DNA of 64,000 nt from Holophagae bacterium (GTDB lineage Bacteria; Acidobacteriota; Holophagae; Acanthopleuribacterales; Acanthopleuribacteraceae), in assembly GCA_029263455.1 (NCBI GenBank), contig JAJCXM010000022.1, positions 186,001 through 250,000 on the forward strand, read 5' to 3'. Shown here piece by piece: positions 1-9,360 of the stretch. Both the position numbers and the translations under genes were made by a program. The notes beneath the pieces are model-generated. The model saw only the letters and a list, made by a program, of their open reading frames with translations, had not been told where the DNA came from and searched no databases. Every line of letters begins with the position of its first letter. Position 1 is the stretch's first letter.

Positions 1-340
1 AAGCAAATGCTAGTTTATCGGAATCGATGCGAGTAGATTGAGCCGCGCCACTAATTAAATCGAAGGAATCGTTTTGCTGCAAGAAATCAAATTGCGTGCT
101 ACTTGATCGATATTCAAGTGAAAATTCGGGGGCAGCAAGTACGGTCAAACCGGCAGGATTGTTGTAGGCGGCAGTTGCTTCATCGGCGAGACCCACGAAA
201 GCGCGGCCCATCGCATTCGCCCTCGCCCCAGGCGTAGCAAAATCAAACTGAAATTCGCGGTAAATGGTTTCATCGGTCTGCGCCATTCCAAGAATTGCAC
301 AGCTACAAACAAAACAAACCCGCCACCCACACCTAAGCAT
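1..340 (-). CDS. Outer-membrane beta-barrel protein, PorV/FadL-like, N-terminal part
   Basis: This is the first 113 residues of a gene read right to left and cut by the window edge. From the ATG at 340 the protein begins with a hydrophobic signal peptide ending near CAILGMAQ, followed by a mature start with ATPGARANAMGRAFVGLADE and then AAYNNPAGL. The sequence of Gly/Ala-rich opening, DEAT and YNNPAGL is typical of PorV/UPF0164 and FadL-type outer-membrane barrels, where the NPA segment lies near the N-terminal plug. The substrate cannot be told from this fragment. A short competing frame at 145-330 is a shadow. Seen: signal peptide and motif. Inferred: outer-membrane location and family. Confidence 0.75.
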   Translation of the reverse strand, partial: MLRCGWRVCFVCSCAILGMAQTDETIYREFQFDFATPGARANAMGRAFVGLADEATAAYNNPAGLTVLAAPEFSLEYRSSSTQFDFLQQNDSFDLISGAAQSTRIDSDKLAFA

Positions 341-655
341 AGGCGATCATAGCACCGCGCCCATGTTTGGCAAGATGTTTCTGTCTCTTCATTAAAGACA
401 GAGACGTGGCGATCTAACTCCAGCCAGTGTTCAAGGTTTTACCCCTTTATTTTCAACGTTTTACGCAATCAACAATCTGTGGCATGGATCTCGCATTCTC
501 GTTCTGCATCTTGTCCCTTGTCGAGGGACGAACTACATCAATCTATCGATCGACTCAAGGTAGGCGAATGTTAATCCCAAAAATGCATAACCCAATAGTC
601 AATTCGAATGGTTTGGTCAATCGAACGATCACTCTGTTTATGGAGGTAACCTTTA
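341..655. other. Intergenic region upstream of the 669-aa secreted protein
   Basis: About 315 bases lie between a leftward gene and a rightward gene, so promoters for both are expected here. A small hairpin is visible (GTCCCT at 513-518, loop TGTCG, AGGGAC at 524-529). A strong ribosome binding site, GGAGGT, sits just before the ATG at 656. No convincing -35/-10 pair was found, and the short open frame at 427-663 has no RBS or family features. Confidence 0.5.
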
Positions 656-2665
656 ATGTTTAAGAAAGCAATGTCCCTGCTGGCGCTAACAGCATTGGGC
701 AGCATGGTGTTTGCCAACGTAGATTTACGTACAAACATCAGAGACATCTATTATCGCGGGACATGTGAAGAGGCTGGTGCTGTCACCATGTCTGTCAACG
801 GTAACGACTTCTTTGAAGCGTCAACCGACACACCCGTATTCATCCGAATCCGTCTTGATAAAGGCGGCAAATTGTGTGACACCTTGGTAGACTTCCAGGG
901 TATCGATAGCTTCGGTGGAAGCCACACAAACGTACCCGTCTATCTGGCAATGCGTATTGAATCTTCATCTGGTGCCTTAATTAATGCACCTTCTGAAACC
1001 GTTTCAATCGTACGTTGGAAAGGTGGCGAAAGTGAGCTTTGGATTCGCGTTCAGTCGCCATCCTCTACTTGGGTTAACCAAGGTGGATTCATCTTCGCTC
1101 CTGACACAAGCCGTCGTGTTGCTTGGACCTTTGGTCTGACTGCACGTAGTTCATGGAATCGTAACTTCCCTGACTTCCCGGCATTCTCTAACTTGCCAGC
1201 CAATACGAATGACGTTCCTGCCATTCTTGCTGCTGCGGACACTCGTGGTTGGGCTGTATCAACTCTATTTTGTGTAGACGTTTCCAGCTCTATCTTGACT
1301 CCATGGCCAGCACTGAACTCGGAACTCGAGTTTGATACGATTTCATTTGACTCAGCTACCACACCCCCGTGGTTGGCAGAGTTTGCTTCGCAAATCAACC
1401 TGGGTAACCAGACTTCAGCTAACTTCTCGGGTGACGATACGATCGCTCGTGGAATCGATATCAACTGTTCTTTAACTGTTGATAAAGGTGGTCCTGCTGG
1501 TGCTGATCTTTGTTTGCAACCTGGTGGTCAGAACCTTCAAGCTGAAGGTCTCGTTTGCATGACCGATGGTATCGGTATCAACCTCTTCTGTGATTATGGC
1601 TGGAACCGTGGTTCTCAGATCCATGTGGAAACGCCAGTAGGCGCTCCTTATGGCTTCCAAGTAATCACTGCTGGTGGTAATCCTATCGTTGTTGGTCTTC
1701 AGTTCGGTGAAGAATTGTGGGCAGTTAATGCAACTGCAACCGCTAATGGCGGTGGCGGATTTAACTTCTACACCTTCGCTTCTGACACCTTCTCTGCAGG
1801 TGGCAACATCCTGTCTAGCTACATCATCATGTACTTCCTTGGTCCTGATGTTCCTCCAAATTTCATCAATTTGGACATCACGGCTACCGTATGTGCTTGG
1901 TACACAATTGATCCACAGAGCGTTGAACTGCAAGCTGCAGTTTATGCAACAAACCGTGGTTCATTTGTAGACGATGCTGACCTTAACTTCCAAGGTTTGA
2001 TCGACGACGGCGATGCCAACAGTGGTATTACTGACGCGGATCAGCGTGCACATTGTCCTCCTTCACTTCTGCTTGTAGGTGTAATCGATTGGCCATTCGG
2101 AACATTCTTCCCTTGTCAATCGGATGACGTTGTCATCTTCTTCCCTTACTTGCCGAAGTTAGTTGATACCCCATTCTGGACTGGTATCTCCTTCGTCAAC
2201 CAAGGCTACACTAACTTTGACGACGATGAAGTTGAAATTCACATCTACGAAGCTGATGGCTCTCGTTGGGATGCATCATTCCCAGCATTGGCTATCCGTC
2301 ATCAACAAACATACTTGTTGACCGATGGCGATCAAGGTGTTGGTTTTGAAGACTCAGACAACGGTGTCTTCATTCCTGTTGAAGCGCAAGATGGCGACCT
2401 CGTGCCGCTTGACAAGCGTTCTTCTGCATTCATCATTGCCAGCCACATTGGTACTTCTACTTCCAACATCGCTAACCCTGACATCGACGGCTTCTGCTTG
2501 ATCGGTAACACGGTAACTCAAGTTGTTTACGGCTACCTGCCGCGTAACATCATGAACCCACGTTTCGGTCAATTCAACGACATGCCGCCACGTCGCGGAA
2601 AAGACATCAAGTTCAGCGGCGCATACGAAAGTCATCTAATCACTGACTTGTCTGCACGCAGATAA
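656..2665 (+). CDS. Secreted protein of unknown function, 669 aa
   Basis: The family is not recognised. A signal peptide covers about residues 1-20 (MFKK, hydrophobic core, VFA cleavage site), so the product is exported. The mature chain is beta-rich, poor in Lys, rich in Asn, Asp, Ser and Phe, and contains scattered Cys that could pair outside the cytoplasm. Near residue 508 it has FWTGISFVN followed by an acidic strand and a YEADG turn. A matching WTG...VN stretch occurs in the next gene, suggesting a shared beta-sandwich module. The start is supported by GGAGGTAACC just upstream. A hairpin and a strong terminator follow directly, so the gene is probably monocistronic. Its RBS and terminator suggest good expression. 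Confidence 0.8.
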   Translation: MFKKAMSLLALTALGSMVFANVDLRTNIRDIYYRGTCEEAGAVTMSVNGNDFFEASTDTPVFIRIRLDKGGKLCDTLVDFQGIDSFGGSHTNVPVYLAMRIESSSGALINAPSETVSIVRWKGGESELWIRVQSPSSTWVNQGGFIFAPDTSRRVAWTFGLTARSSWNRNFPDFPAFSNLPANTNDVPAILAAADTRGWAVSTLFCVDVSSSILTPWPALNSELEFDTISFDSATTPPWLAEFASQINLGNQTSANFSGDDTIARGIDINCSLTVDKGGPAGADLCLQPGGQNLQAEGLVCMTDGIGINLFCDYGWNRGSQIHVETPVGAPYGFQVITAGGNPIVVGLQFGEELWAVNATATANGGGGFNFYTFASDTFSAGGNILSSYIIMYFLGPDVPPNFINLDITATVCAWYTIDPQSVELQAAVYATNRGSFVDDADLNFQGLIDDGDANSGITDADQRAHCPPSLLLVGVIDWPFGTFFPCQSDDVVIFFPYLPKLVDTPFWTGISFVNQGYTNFDDDEVEIHIYEADGSRWDASFPALAIRHQQTYLLTDGDQGVGFEDSDNGVFIPVEAQDGDLVPLDKRSSAFIIASHIGTSTSNIANPDIDGFCLIGNTVTQVVYGYLPRNIMNPRFGQFNDMPPRRGKDIKFSGAYESHLITDLSARR

Positions 2666-2687
2666 TTGTAACTAACTAGTTACAATT
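2664..2687 (+). repeat. Perfect 10-bp inverted repeat at the stop codon
   Basis: AATTGTAACT at 2664-2673 and AGTTACAATT at 2678-2687 form a perfect 10-bp stem with a 4-base loop. It overlaps the TAA stop of the secreted-protein gene and lies 14 bases before a separate GC-rich terminator. It may protect the mRNA 3' end or be a protein-binding palindrome; neither is shown. Confidence 0.6.
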
Positions 2688-2701
2688 TGATGATCACCGG
2701 G

Positions 2702-2734
2702 GGCCCCTCTTCTTGAGGGGCCTTTGGTATTTTT
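2702..2734 (+). terminator. Rho-independent terminator
   Basis: GGCCCCTC at 2702-2709 pairs with GAGGGGCC at 2715-2722 around a TTCTT loop and is followed by a T-rich stretch. It ends the 656-2665 transcript. Confidence 0.9.
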
Positions 2735-2817
2735 GGCCACGGTTTTGCATAAATTAGGGAATGATTCCCTAATCACACGTGTTGATCAAAGTAATGAAAT
2801 TAATGAGGATAACCTTT

Positions 2818-5214
2818 ATGAAATCCGCCATTCCCGTTGTCGTCTTGTTCACAATGACTATCGCTTCGCTTGCTCAAGTTCCAGATCTCACCGAAGTCCT
2901 TTGGAACGGTGATTGGCTCTCGTCACAACGTGACCAACTCGTGCATGGCGAAGAGTACCGCGGTTACCCTGGCCCACTTGTGAAGATGTTAGCTGCGGTT
3001 GAGTTTGACGCCAATCATCCAGCCGTCGATTTTGAGTTACGGTTTAACGTGCAGCGCGAAGCTCTCTACTGGAATGGACAATGTAATGGTTGGGCGGCCG
3101 CGACGCTGCTTCATGAAGAACCGACTAGCTTGGTCATCAATGGCGTCAAGCTATTTGAGCCTGAAGTCAAGGCGCTACTCACTAGTATCTACAAAGACAA
3201 CCTGCGCCACTACTTAACGGCCCGTGTCGCGGATGGTATGTCCCCTAAAGTTTTAGATGATGTCTTGGCGGCAACCATCGGACGAGGTGAGCCTGTCATA
3301 TTTGACGTTGACATTTCCGAGGCCATATGGAATTTCCCTGTCGCCACCTACACGAAGAATGAGGCGGTGTCCGGCGACTGGACTCTGGGCACCATTACAG
3401 TTGGTTATGTCGCAACTATGGAAATGACAGATTTCACCGGTCCGACATCGATTGATTATCATAGTTACACCTATCGTTATCCAACGGGTTCAAACACAGG
3501 TTATGAATGGGTGGGTAGCTCAATTGGTGATCATCCTAATGTTGCCTGGACGCCCAGCCTTCCCTATTCTCCGCAACTCTGGGAACTGTCGGCCGATCGC
3601 TACTTCAACTTGGGAACCTATGATTGGCTTTACGATTTAGCTAGCCAACCCGGCACGGAAGTGGACCTTTATGAACCCAATGATAACGAGCAACAGGCAA
3701 CAGCGCTCAATCGACAATTAGTACTGGCAAGTCTCCACAGCGGAGACATTGATGTCTATACCGTTCCACTCGCGAAAGGCGAGGCGTTGGACGCGGTTGT
3801 TAAAGTCTACGACGGGCCTGAAATTAGCATTAGGCTACTAAATCACTCTGGCCAGGTTTTGGAGACATACACCGATAGTAGCCAAGTCAATCTGGATTTC
3901 GTTGCTACCCAAACGAGTCCGGTCATTTTGGAACTGACGCGCAACGAGGAGACAGCCGACACTTTTTATCAAATTGTGTTCTCTGAGGCAGACGGCACAG
4001 TGATAGTAACGGAACAGGAAACATCCTTGATCGCTATGAACTTAGACGATACGGATATTGCCAGTTATGGACGGACCAAGATTGATCTGGCGGCAAATTC
4101 GTCTGTCGAAATTCTTGACGCGCCTCATGATGGTCAGTTCCGTTCGTCGGGCGATGTTTTATGGACACTTGAGCGGCGTGGCGAAAACTATTTGGAAAAA
4201 GAATATATTCGAGACCATAAACCTGCGTTGTCTTATCAAATTCCTCATTTGACTTTTAAGAATGACTGGGACACACGCCTTGAATTGGCGGCCTCGATGG
4301 GGCAATCGGCGGTGGACGTCCGGACATTTGACAACCAAGGAGAGATGATAGAAGTAGCGAGTTTACAATTGGATGAGGATGGCCGATTCAGAGGATCACT
4401 TCGCGATGTCCTCAACAGTGCCTCGATATCCCGAGGTGCTTGGTTCGAGTTGGACGCGAAGCCCGGTAGCTTGAGTGGAAGCGCCGTCTTTTGTCGCGAA
4501 GCGTTGAACGATTGGGTACGTATCGACATTTCGAGCAAACCGATCAATGGGGAGATCCCTATCTTAGGTGTAAGAGCGCCGACGACCGGATGGACAGGCG
4601 TAGCACTAGTGAATACATCTGGCGTCGAAAACGAAATTCAGTATAGAGCCTATACAGATCGCGGGACGATTGTCGATGAGGGCCTGTTTGTTATGCGGCC
4701 CGGCGCCAAATGGCTCAATACGACGGCAGCATTTGCTCCGTCATTGCCTGAGGGTGGTAGTTTAGTTTTCTTTGCGCAATATGATGCAAACGCCCTTGTG
4801 ATTCAACATGAATATCAGCCGCGATCAACTTACGGAATGAGAGCCTTAAGTTACTTCCAAGACGCAATTACGACTGCTTACTTTTCTGTTCCTGAAGACT
4901 GGCAAGAATCTGCCGTTGTCGTCGCAAACTTAAATCGAACAAGCGTGCATGCGCTTTTTGAAGGCTACGATTCAGAAGGTGTGCTTCAAGGTCGGTTCCA
5001 TACCGTTCTTGGCAATACGATAAAAAGTTATGAAGTCAGGTATGCCTCGATTGCCCAGATCATGGAGAATGGTGTTGTAAACGGCGATGTCTCGCAAATT
5101 CGTAAGTTTAAGTTAACGGCGGTTGAGCCCATCTATTGTTATGAAATCGTTGGTGATCAGAGCCAGGGGACGCGAACGGTTTCTAGGGTCTTGCCGTTTT
5201 ATCGTAACCCTTAG
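2818..5214 (+). CDS. Secreted transglutaminase-elicitor-like protein with PPC domain, 798 aa
   Basis: The ATG at 2818 is chosen because GAGGATAACC precedes it, almost the same RBS context as the upstream gene, and because it begins a clean signal peptide (MKSAIPVVVLFTMTIASLA). The mature N-terminus resembles the transglutaminase-elicitor family: QCNGWAAA supplies a candidate nucleophilic Cys, followed by PEVKALLTSIY and later AIWNFPVATY, matching the family WNxPV motif. A pre-peptidase C-terminal (PPC) type segment follows, with EPNDNEQQA and GDIDVYTVPL. The C-terminal 350 residues are beta-rich with a WTGVALVN module also found in the preceding protein. The product may crosslink or process extracellular protein or peptide material. 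Family match is by motif only. Confidence 0.7.
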   Translation: MKSAIPVVVLFTMTIASLAQVPDLTEVLWNGDWLSSQRDQLVHGEEYRGYPGPLVKMLAAVEFDANHPAVDFELRFNVQREALYWNGQCNGWAAATLLHEEPTSLVINGVKLFEPEVKALLTSIYKDNLRHYLTARVADGMSPKVLDDVLAATIGRGEPVIFDVDISEAIWNFPVATYTKNEAVSGDWTLGTITVGYVATMEMTDFTGPTSIDYHSYTYRYPTGSNTGYEWVGSSIGDHPNVAWTPSLPYSPQLWELSADRYFNLGTYDWLYDLASQPGTEVDLYEPNDNEQQATALNRQLVLASLHSGDIDVYTVPLAKGEALDAVVKVYDGPEISIRLLNHSGQVLETYTDSSQVNLDFVATQTSPVILELTRNEETADTFYQIVFSEADGTVIVTEQETSLIAMNLDDTDIASYGRTKIDLAANSSVEILDAPHDGQFRSSGDVLWTLERRGENYLEKEYIRDHKPALSYQIPHLTFKNDWDTRLELAASMGQSAVDVRTFDNQGEMIEVASLQLDEDGRFRGSLRDVLNSASISRGAWFELDAKPGSLSGSAVFCREALNDWVRIDISSKPINGEIPILGVRAPTTGWTGVALVNTSGVENEIQYRAYTDRGTIVDEGLFVMRPGAKWLNTTAAFAPSLPEGGSLVFFAQYDANALVIQHEYQPRSTYGMRALSYFQDAITTAYFSVPEDWQESAVVVANLNRTSVHALFEGYDSEGVLQGRFHTVLGNTIKSYEVRYASIAQIMENGVVNGDVSQIRKFKLTAVEPIYCYEIVGDQSQGTRTVSRVLPFYRNP

Positions 5215-5234
5215 TTCTTTGGAATTTGCGCTAC

Positions 5235-5256
5235 AGCAGAATGACAGATTTCTGCT
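5235..5256 (+). terminator. Weak hairpin after the transglutaminase-like gene
   Basis: AGCAGA at 5235-5240 can pair with TCTGCT at 5251-5256, extended by one A-T pair. There is no T-tract after it, so terminator function is doubtful. Confidence 0.25.
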
Positions 5257-5570
5257 TAACATGCGAGGGCCCACCTTATGCTTTCTTTGAGTCATTATGA
5301 AGCGTAATTCGAGTCCAGATTAGTCGCCAGGAACCACTCGATCTGTATGTTCCTTTTCTTATTCGATGGGTAGTTGTGTCTGATGTCGCAAGCCGTTGAG
5401 CATACGACCTTATTGAAATTTGTGGCCCTTACGATCGCGCTTACTAATTTGAAATCCTACCATGAGTTTCGTTTTGGGAGAGATGGTTAGAGCGGCGGTT
5501 GAGAACGCGCAGTCGCGCTGAGAACCTTGACCAAACAGAACGCTAGATTGACAGTTGAGCCAGATGCGTG
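5257..5570. other. Non-coding stretch before the transposase remnant
   Basis: No open frame with coding features or RBS is seen. It may contain the eroded N-terminal part of the transposase that becomes recognisable at about 5571: a short frame near 5463 reads MSFVLGEMVRAAVE and then hits stops. That link is weak. Confidence 0.4.
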
Positions 5571-6040
5571 CGGAACATGAACACGAAGGCAGGCCGTCTT
5601 CAGCTAAAGGTGCATAAGCTTCGTAAAGGAACGCTTGAAACAGCCAAATGGAGCGTAACAGGCGCCGAAATGCTTCAGTAGAAGAATCGCTCGTACTTCA
5701 ATGCGTGTATCCAAGAGGCCGTGTAGAGCACATCACGGGATCATTTTGCGGTATCAACGTGAGTCCTCCAACGGTCAGCAAGCTTAACAAGAAGGTCTAT
5801 AAACCGACGACTAGACCATGGTTATCCTCACGAATCTGGACGGTGTGGTATTGAAAAGAAGCTGGGCCGGTGAAGTGAATAACATCTCCATCCTAATTGC
5901 ATTGCCATAGACGAAGAGAGTTGCCGCCAGCTGTAAGGTGTGTTGGAAGGCATGTAAGAAGACAAGAAAAGTTGGTTAGGCTTTCTTCGTTATCTTGAGA
6001 ATCGTGGAATTAGACGCACGAATCTGGTGATTCCTTCTTC
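5571..6040 (+). pseudogene. Decayed IS256/Mutator-family transposase fragment
   Basis: Three frames read in succession give an IS256-type transposase. Frame one (from 5571) reads NMNTKAGRLQLKVHKLRKGT then LETA. A frameshift near 5645 leads into ERNRRRNASVEESLVLQ, then HITGSFCG and VSPPTVSKLNKKVY. A second shift near 5820 leads from 5836 into LDGVVLKRSWAGEVNNISIL, ended by TAG. A third frame has GVLEGM, an in-frame TAA, then EDKKSWLGFLRYLENRGIRR and LVI. This order (TKAG..LKVPKLR, ERYRRRE, VSPSTVS.LNKK, LDG..LKRSW, EDK.SW..FLR.L..RG) is that of the family up to the second catalytic region. The C-terminal third and the ends of the element are not recognisable. It is inactive: at least three frameshifts and two stops. 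Confidence 0.82.
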
Positions 6041-6119
6041 TGCGCGAAATGTCACATTCTCCAATTCGCCGCGTAGAAAAACGAACAAACGAAGACAGCT
6101 AATTTTAGATTGGCTGATC

Positions 6120-6148
6120 AAAAAAAGGGGCGCCATATGCGGCGCCCC
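6120..6148 (-). terminator. Rho-independent terminator for the 903-aa exported protein
   Basis: On the minus strand GGGGCGCC (6148-6141) pairs with GGCGCCCC (6134-6127) around a 6-base loop, followed by seven T (A at 6120-6126 on the plus strand). It lies 22 bases after the stop codon. Confidence 0.9.
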
Positions 6149-6169
6149 AGTTGCTTAGTTAGGTCCCGA

Positions 6170-8881
6170 CTATTGGGAGCATACATCTTCGTTTTCGCGA
6201 AACACGTAGTCAAGTATATCCACAATCAAATCGGCATTGAGGTCTGAAAGTGGCTCATCATCTTCTCTCCAGTCATCTAGCATAGATGCCAGCGAAGGTA
6301 CGCCGCCTTGAGGAACCGTAATGGTGACTGGGTAAATACGTGCTATGCCCGTCGTGTCACTTAACACCCTTAGATATACCGTCGTATCTACCGTCAAGTT
6401 GGGGATAGAAAGGTCCCATGTCACAACGTTATTGACTGATTGAGTTGTGTAACTTGGCGTACCGGCGTATAGGTCACCTAGACTCTCATACCATTCAGCG
6501 GAATAGGAGTCGGCAACCAATAATTCCACTGCCCAGGTTTCACAAGAGAAGAATGAAAGGTCAAGAGCCCCCAATACATTGTCAAAAAATGGTTGTTGTG
6601 ACTTGAAAGTAAAATCTGTGATTTCCCAATTGGGGCTGGTACTTCGGTTTTGATCTAAGTAAGGTGCCTGAAAGGCAAAACGAAAGCGTATGTATTTATC
6701 AACTAATGGGTTGATAAGGTTCGGGTTAATCTGCTCCCCGGAAAGAACCAACGGGGATATTGGAGGATTCAAATGCATCCATACACGCCTGTTCGCTATC
6801 GAAGAGGGTATTGTATTGGGGAAGACAAGGCTGTGATAAATCTGAATGGCTGAATAGGTCTCTATCTGCAGCACTAAGTCTTGCCATGACGACCAGCTTG
6901 TTGAGCCGTTGGGAGAAACGCTGAATTCCAGGACGCCGCCTGCTAGATTGAGGGGCAAATTGGGTAGGTGCGCTAAGTCGAAAGACGGAAAGGATCCCGT
7001 GCGAACGACTGGTGACTGCAGGGTGTAGAGCTGGCTTGCATTGTCGGCCTCGCCGAGCCAGCCGTCATCATAGGTCCAACCAGCGACACCAGCCTTCGTC
7101 GTTGGGGCGGGCGTCCAATTGGATAGACTTTGAAATTCTGTCACATTTGTATTTTCACAGTTTGTTCCAACCGAAAAATATTCGCGATGAGAGGTTGTCA
7201 ATGAACCCCGTAAATGCTCGACTTCAATGTAAAAGAACGACTGATCGCAGGCTGGGCCCGCGAATAATTCGTAGCTCAAATTAGATACGACCTGTTGTGA
7301 GTCGGTAAGGGTTGCAGGGACTGCCGAAAACTGGGCGAATGCTTCCGCGGAGACGGCCGGATCAACGCCTACCTCTACGGACACACTAAAAGCGGTTTCT
7401 CCACTTGCATTGGTAATCTGATAGGGCAATGAAAGGGTTTCGCCCGGATCCAAAAACGAATCTGGGATAGGTGTTTCTGCATTAAGGAAACTAGTGGCTC
7501 CAAGCGAATATGAGAATCCATTCACAGCTGAAATAGTGGAAACACTATCGTTTGAGGCGATGTGTCTTACACGTGCCTCTATGGTTAAATCGTCCGTAAT
7601 CGAAAAAGCCGCATCAACATCAAGCGTTAACTTGACGCCGTCGCCATTAATGTCGGTGAGTTTAGTAATTGATTGGTTGGTGCGAGCATACCAGTCAATC
7701 GCATAGGATGAGGACAAGTCTGCCCCTGTTTTCCAAAGTGTCGGCGCATTAGCCGTAGCGCGTATGTTTCCGCGACTGTCGGTATGAAATTGGGTTATTT
7801 CAAATTCGGGGCTAGGTGGACCAAATGCGAAAGTAAGTGGCTGACACGATCCTTGTACGCCAATATACAAAGCTACTTCTCTAATGACGGCCGTTCTAAA
7901 TAAATCAAAAATAATGGCGTAGGGCGGATTGGAATAGTTGAGTACATTTCTTACGGATCCACATGTGGGATTGAAATTTGAAAGATCATAAAAATTCCAG
8001 CCTGAACCGTCAGGTGCTCCGACGTTGCCGGCTCCGCCTGCAGGCGCCAAGGGCACTACACCGTTGGTGGTTCCAGCGATGGTACCGGTCGCGTCCACTA
8101 AGGTACCGTTATATAACTGAACTTGGCCTGTGCTGATGTGTATGTGGTTGATGCTGCAGGTTGTTGAAAACGGATAGACAAAAAAATCGAACATACTCGT
8201 CGGTGAAAACCCAAATGTATACCAGTCGAGCGCCAAATATATTTTTGTATCCGGACTACTCAAATTCGTTAGTAACGGGCTGACTCCAGCTAAGGGCCAC
8301 GGGAATTCGTCAGAATGGGCGATCAATCCACCATTTGGCAGGGGCGTCGCCATATGTGAAGCGCGTTCCACAATGTTTACGACGTTCTCGTCAGGACGAA
8401 GGAAACGCAAATTGTTTGAAGAGCCACCCAAAACGATTGAGCCCTGGCCCTGCCAGGTGAAGCCAATGATAAACTCGATTTGGCCAGTACATAAAGTGGT
8501 GCAAATACTTTGGCCGCCAGCTACATTATCGTAAAGATGTAAGTTAAACACGACTTCCTTAGATGCTCCATTTGTCCAGCTAGGTATGGCAGCCTCAACG
8601 GTTGTGGCGCCGTTTTTGTAACCCACATATGACGTCGAGAAAATGCTTATGTCCTTGCCACTCACGTTAATGACAGAACAAGAAGGCGGTGAAAGGCTAG
8701 GTAAAACGTTTAAAAGTGTTGTGGATGCACCTGTCATTTGCACCGTAAACGTCACCTGCAATGTATCATCTAATACCAGTTGGTCTCCGCCTACACGCGA
8801 AGAAACTGTGAATGTCTGAGCAAGGGCCGGATTCACCCAGATAAAACAGCTTGCTATCAACACATACTTGCATACACTCAT
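6170..8881 (-). CDS. Exported multidomain beta-rich protein with dockerin-like tail, 903 aa
   Basis: The ATG at 8881 is preferred over an upstream in-frame ATG at 9001 because CAGGAG precedes it and it begins a signal peptide (MSVCKYVLIASCFIW..ALAQ). The mature chain is predicted beta-sandwich material: an N-terminal cohesin- or Big-like strand pattern (VSSRVGGDQLVLDDTLQVTF), a middle region with ATSFLNAETPIPDSFLDPGE and an Asn-Ala-Ser-Gly strand typical of CARDB-like modules, and an immune-inhibitor-like segment with SSWQDL and NWEITDF. The last 35 residues contain DLNADLIVDILDYVF, resembling one dockerin calcium loop (DxNxDxxVDxxD). No catalytic motif was seen. Probably a surface or secreted structural or binding protein; function unknown. 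Confidence 0.75.
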   Translation of the reverse strand: MSVCKYVLIASCFIWVNPALAQTFTVSSRVGGDQLVLDDTLQVTFTVQMTGASTTLLNVLPSLSPPSCSVINVSGKDISIFSTSYVGYKNGATTVEAAIPSWTNGASKEVVFNLHLYDNVAGGQSICTTLCTGQIEFIIGFTWQGQGSIVLGGSSNNLRFLRPDENVVNIVERASHMATPLPNGGLIAHSDEFPWPLAGVSPLLTNLSSPDTKIYLALDWYTFGFSPTSMFDFFVYPFSTTCSINHIHISTGQVQLYNGTLVDATGTIAGTTNGVVPLAPAGGAGNVGAPDGSGWNFYDLSNFNPTCGSVRNVLNYSNPPYAIIFDLFRTAVIREVALYIGVQGSCQPLTFAFGPPSPEFEITQFHTDSRGNIRATANAPTLWKTGADLSSSYAIDWYARTNQSITKLTDINGDGVKLTLDVDAAFSITDDLTIEARVRHIASNDSVSTISAVNGFSYSLGATSFLNAETPIPDSFLDPGETLSLPYQITNASGETAFSVSVEVGVDPAVSAEAFAQFSAVPATLTDSQQVVSNLSYELFAGPACDQSFFYIEVEHLRGSLTTSHREYFSVGTNCENTNVTEFQSLSNWTPAPTTKAGVAGWTYDDGWLGEADNASQLYTLQSPVVRTGSFPSFDLAHLPNLPLNLAGGVLEFSVSPNGSTSWSSWQDLVLQIETYSAIQIYHSLVFPNTIPSSIANRRVWMHLNPPISPLVLSGEQINPNLINPLVDKYIRFRFAFQAPYLDQNRSTSPNWEITDFTFKSQQPFFDNVLGALDLSFFSCETWAVELLVADSYSAEWYESLGDLYAGTPSYTTQSVNNVVTWDLSIPNLTVDTTVYLRVLSDTTGIARIYPVTITVPQGGVPSLASMLDDWREDDEPLSDLNADLIVDILDYVFRENEDVCSQ

Positions 8882-9360
8882 AGTTTCTCCTGTTTCTTGT
8901 ATCCATATATTGATCGAATATTGCCAAAGCATGTGCTTGGGCTGCACGAACCGCAAAGGCGCACTGACGGCACCTATATGACTCTGGCTAGCAATCGGCA
9001 CGCCAAAATATGGCAGGCAACGGGTCGAAAATATATGTAGAAATTAAGTCATTTATTTTAAGATACTTATGTCTATGTCGTGTGTTGGTGTTGACGTATT
9101 TCGACGCTAAATAGTCTAGGATTGCCCTCACAATGAGCAGAGTTTATTCGGCTGTATTTATCCGAAGAGACAAAGCGAATGTTCTCACTTGCGCGTCTCT
9201 CTACAACTCCTCGCTAGCGGCCAGCTGAAATCCGCCTTTTTGACACATCGCCGACCGGATTGAAAACATCCCTTAGAGTAACCCTCTTGTTTGGTTGAGC
9301 TTACGGGTAAGGCTCCGATGGCATGAATGCTGCTTCTCAGCAATGCAGGAGGGTCAATTT
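8882..9360. other. Divergent intergenic region
   Basis: About 480 bases separate two divergently read exported-protein genes. It is AT-rich around 9030-9080 and must hold promoters for both directions. A TTGACA at 9240-9245 is a good -35 match for the rightward operon, but no good -10 box sits 16-18 bases later. A strong GGAGGGT RBS lies just before 9361. No RNA gene was recognised. Confidence 0.45.

Noticed and set aside
427-663. 78-aa open frame upstream of the first secreted protein
   Set aside because: No RBS, no family features, and it overlaps the RBS and start of the true gene.
9280-9330. Stretch slightly resembling a cyclic di-GMP riboswitch 3' half
   Set aside because: The 5' conserved parts and pairing were not found.
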